Assembly: GCF_002005225.1 (NCBI RefSeq)
Contig: NZ_CP019724.1
Location: forward strand, 6,769,001-6,833,000
Length of the DNA stretch: 64,000 nucleotides
Source of the DNA: Streptomyces pactum
GTDB lineage: Bacteria > Actinomycetota > Actinomycetes > Streptomycetales > Streptomycetaceae
Direction: 5' to 3'
Below the pieces are notes generated by a model. It saw only the letters and a program-made list of their open reading frames with translations, made no database searches and was not told where the DNA came from. The position numbers and the translations under genes were made by a program. Below, one piece after another: positions 61,558-64,000 of this stretch; within the stretch, counting starts at the first letter, position 1, and each line of letters begins with the position of its first letter.

Positions 61558-63048
61558 GTGACGCCTGAACGCCACTCCCTGACCGGAACGGGCGACCCCC
61601 TGCTCGAACCGCCGCCCGGCTGCCCCGCGCACGGCCTCGGACCGGGTGGACTGCACCGGCTGCACGAGGCGGACGACCTGGAGGAGCTGTACGAGCAACT
61701 GCGCGAGCAGCACGGGCCGGTGGCTCCGGCGCTGCTCCACGACGACGTACCGATGTGGGTGGTCCTCGGGCACGCCGAGAACCTGCACATGGTGAGCACG
61801 CCCGCCCAGTTCTGCCGCGACAGCCGTATCTGGACCCCGCTCAACGAGGGCGTGGTCAAGCCGGACCACCCGCTCATGCCGCACATCGCCTGGCAGCCCA
61901 TCTGCTCCCACGCCGAGGGCGAGGAGCACAAGCGGCTGCGCGGCGCGGTCACCAGCGCCATGTCCGGCATCGACTACCGGGAGCTGCGCCGCCACATCAA
62001 GCGGTACACCCAGCGCCACGTCAACCGGTTCTGCGAGGAGGGCCGTGCCGACCTCGTCGGCCAGTTCGCCGAGCACCTGCCGATGGGCGTGATGTGCCAC
62101 CTCCTCGGCATGCCGGACGAGTACAACGACCGGATGGTGGAGGCCGCCCGCGACACGCTCAAGGGCACCGAGACGGCGATCGCCAGCCACGCCTACGTCA
62201 TGGACGCCCTGGACCGCCTCACCACCGCCCGCCGGGCCAAGCCCGAGGACGACATCGCCGGGCGCCTGGTCACCCACGCGGCCGGGCTCACCGACGACGA
62301 GGTGAGGGAGCACCTGCGGGTGGTCCTCCTGGCCGCCTACGAAGCGACCGTCAACCTCATCAGCAACGTGCTGCGCGTGGTGCTCACCGACCCGGGCTTC
62401 CGCGCCCAGCTCAGCGGCGGCCAGATGACGGTGCCCGAGGCGGTCGAGCAGTCCCTGTGGGACGAGCCGCCGTTCAGCACCGTCTTCGCCTACTTCGCCA
62501 AGCAGGAGACGGAACTGGGCGGCCAGCGCATCCGCGCGGGCGACGGGCTGCTGCTGGGTATCGCGCCGGGCAACGTCGACCCGCGCATCCGGCCCGATCT
62601 GGCCGCGAGCATGCAGGGCAACCGCGCCCACCTCGCCTTCGGCGGCGGCCCGCACGAATGCCCCGGCCAGGACATCGGGCGTGCCATCGCCGACGCCGGG
62701 ATCGACGCGCTGCTGATGCGGCTGCCGGACGTCCAGCTCGCCTGCGACGAGGACGAGCTGCGGTGGCGGTCGTCGATCGCGTCACGGCACCTGGTGGAGC
62801 TGCCGGTGCGGTTCGAGCCCAAGGCGCAGCAGGACATCAGGCAGCAGCCGAGCCACGCCCCGGCCTCGGCGCAGCGCACCGCCTGGCACGTCGGCATCCC
62901 GCGACCGGAGAGCCGGCCCGCGCCACAGGTCCCGCCGTACCCGCCGGAGCCGGTGTCGGTGTCGGCCGCGCAGCCCCAGCCGGTGCCCGAGCAGCCGCGT
63001 CCCCGCGGCGCCTGGCAGCGCTTCCTGCTCTGGTGGCGCGGCTACTGA
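61558..63048 (+). CDS. rarE: Conservon cytochrome P450 RarE, CYP157 type, without ExxR
   Basis: This 496-residue protein starts at GTG 61558, with GGAG seven bases upstream; a TTG at 61543 is possible. The heme-binding loop FGGGPHECPG has Cys368. The I-helix has YEAT with Thr264 instead of the common AGxxT. At the K-helix the normal ExxR is replaced by EQSLW (Glu297, Trp301). This matches the CYP157C type described from S. coelicolor as lacking ExxR. A proline-rich C-terminal extension (about 430-496) is unusual for a P450. It is the fifth conservon gene; its substrate is unknown. Confidence 0.92.
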   Translation: MTPERHSLTGTGDPLLEPPPGCPAHGLGPGGLHRLHEADDLEELYEQLREQHGPVAPALLHDDVPMWVVLGHAENLHMVSTPAQFCRDSRIWTPLNEGVVKPDHPLMPHIAWQPICSHAEGEEHKRLRGAVTSAMSGIDYRELRRHIKRYTQRHVNRFCEEGRADLVGQFAEHLPMGVMCHLLGMPDEYNDRMVEAARDTLKGTETAIASHAYVMDALDRLTTARRAKPEDDIAGRLVTHAAGLTDDEVREHLRVVLLAAYEATVNLISNVLRVVLTDPGFRAQLSGGQMTVPEAVEQSLWDEPPFSTVFAYFAKQETELGGQRIRAGDGLLLGIAPGNVDPRIRPDLAASMQGNRAHLAFGGGPHECPGQDIGRAIADAGIDALLMRLPDVQLACDEDELRWRSSIASRHLVELPVRFEPKAQQDIRQQPSHAPASAQRTAWHVGIPRPESRPAPQVPPYPPEPVSVSAAQPQPVPEQPRPRGAWQRFLLWWRGY

Positions 63049-64000
63049 CGGCCGGCCCACTCCTCGTACGCCGTCCAGGCCTGCAGGGACCGTCCGCTGC
63101 GGAAGCGGTGCTCCCGCCCCGTGACCGGATCGGTGAACCCCAGCTCCCGCGCCAGCAGTTGCAGCGGGCGCCGGAAGTCGCCGGCCGGCACGGGGGCGGC
63201 CACCTCGGGGTAGAGGGGGTCGCCCAGGATCGGCACGCCGAGCGCGCTCATGTGGACGCGCAACTGGTGGGTCTGCCCGGTGCCGGGCACCAGCCGGTAC
63301 CGGCCCAGTCCGAGGCCGGTGCCCGGCCGGTGCCCGATCAGCTCGACACGGCTCACGGCGTTCGGCTCGCCCCCGACCTCCCGGGCGGCCGGCACCCCGC
63401 GCTCCTTGAGGATCCGGCTGCGTACGGTCCGGGGGAGGCCGAGCGCGGGATCACAGGGGGCCACGGCCTCGTACTCCTTGCGGACCAGCCGGTCGCGGAA
63501 CAGGCCCTGGTACGCGCCGCGCTCCTCAGGGCGCACCGTGAACAGGAGCAGTCCGGCGGTGAGCCGGTCCAGGCGGTGCGCGGCGCCGAGCGCCGGGACG
63601 CCCAGCTCCCGGCGGAGCCGGGCGAGCGCGGTCTCGGTGACGTGGCCGCCGCGCGGGGTGGTGGCCAGGAAGTGCGGCTTGTCGGCGACGACGATGTGCT
63701 CGTCGCGGTACACGACCTCCAGCGGGAAGGGCACGGGTACCTCGGCGGGCAGGTCGCGGTGGAACCACACGAACATCCCGGGCTCGTACGGCGCGTCCCC
63801 CGGCACCGCACGCCCGTCCGCCCCCACGAACCGCCCCGTGTCGAACATGCCGTCGACGACGCCGGCCCCCGCACCGGACAGCCGCTCCGCCAGGTGTTCG
63901 CGCACCGTGGACCACGGCCCCCCGGCCACGGGCAGCCGCACCCGCACCGCGTCGATGCCGTCGCGCTGCGGGAGGGGTGAGGGTGGGGGAGGGGTACGGC
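63042..64000 (-). CDS. RluA-family pseudouridine synthase (5' end beyond window)
   Basis: The last 319 or so residues of an RNA pseudouridine synthase lie on the minus strand, converging with rarE and overlapping its end by 7 bp. The catalytic motif is HRLDRLTAGLLLF with the nucleophilic Asp, and PGTGQTHQLRVHMSALG is the RluA-type substrate segment. The frame continues open past GTG 63947 to the window edge through PLPQRDGIDAVRVRLP, which is typical of streptomycete members, so the true start is probably outside. The modified RNA position (23S rRNA or tRNA) is not clear. Confidence 0.9.
   Translation of the reverse strand, partial: RTPPPPSPLPQRDGIDAVRVRLPVAGGPWSTVREHLAERLSGAGAGVVDGMFDTGRFVGADGRAVPGDAPYEPGMFVWFHRDLPAEVPVPFPLEVVYRDEHIVVADKPHFLATTPRGGHVTETALARLRRELGVPALGAAHRLDRLTAGLLLFTVRPEERGAYQGLFRDRLVRKEYEAVAPCDPALGLPRTVRSRILKERGVPAAREVGGEPNAVSRVELIGHRPGTGLGLGRYRLVPGTGQTHQLRVHMSALGVPILGDPLYPEVAAPVPAGDFRRPLQLLARELGFTDPVTGREHRFRSGRSLQAWTAYEEWAGRQ

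Noticed and set aside
1..64000. CRISPR array, prophage, transposon or integrated plasmid
   Set aside because: No spaced direct repeats of CRISPR type, no integrase or transposase, and no attachment-site duplication next to the tRNA gene were seen.

Overview
This window is high-GC actinobacterial chromosome from a Streptomyces. The genus-level markers are chaplin genes (chpH, chpC), a rar-type conservon, mycothiol synthesis (mshC), a Pup-proteasome locus and the gyl glycerol operon with gylR. As far as I recall, gene content and order match the S. coelicolor region around SCO1626-SCO1683. The species cannot be fixed from the sequence alone. Almost everything is core chromosome. I found no insertion sequence, prophage, CRISPR array, rRNA or attachment site. 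One tRNA gene (Leu, GAG anticodon) is present.

Layout, left to right. 1-4.2 kb: the end of an APC permease gene, then a gluconate/idonate cluster on the minus strand (idnD-like, idnO-like, a decayed gluconate permease remnant, gluconokinase) with a divergent GntR regulator. 4.2-8.9 kb: a SEC-C protein, tRNA-Leu, an M20 peptidase, the surface proteins ChpH and ChpC, and two small conserved proteins. 9-14.7 kb: a degenerate RecD2-like protein coupled to an aldo/keto reductase, an F420-type oxidoreductase and a ferritin-like protein. 14.7-20.4 kb: CorA, then a phosphatase-like / DUF3090 / kinase-like trio leading into mshC, and a PAC2 protein. 20.5-26.5 kb: a FadR-type regulator and glpD-glpK-glpF-gylR. 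27-33.4 kb: metH, a HAD phosphatase and an orphan oligopeptide-type binding lipoprotein. 33.5-39.5 kb: a response regulator behind a RecB-like nuclease, then a site-2 protease, TrmI, a secreted protein and a ferredoxin. 39.7-53.6 kb: arc/mpa, dop, pup, prcB, prcA, a LacI/MFS pair, pafA, two FKBP isomerases, pafB, pafC and two small genes. 53.8-58 kb: tatA, tatC, helY. 58.4-63 kb: the rarABCDE conservon. The window ends inside a pseudouridine synthase gene.

How the genes work together. Arc, Dop, Pup, PrcB, PrcA and PafA form a complete pupylation/proteasome system, and PafB/PafC are the WYL regulators usually linked to it. rarA-E encode a membrane histidine-kinase-like protein, a Roadblock protein, a DUF742 protein, a small GTPase and a P450 that lacks the usual ExxR motif. 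The gyl genes take up and oxidise glycerol, and a shared palindrome lies upstream of both gylR and the operon. The gluconate cluster keeps its enzymes and regulator but appears to have lost its transporter.

Most intergenic spaces carry strong hairpins, usually shared between convergent genes. Several carry short direct repeats. The least understood parts are the kinase-like/phosphatase-like module beside mshC and the RecD2-like protein without a recognisable P-loop.
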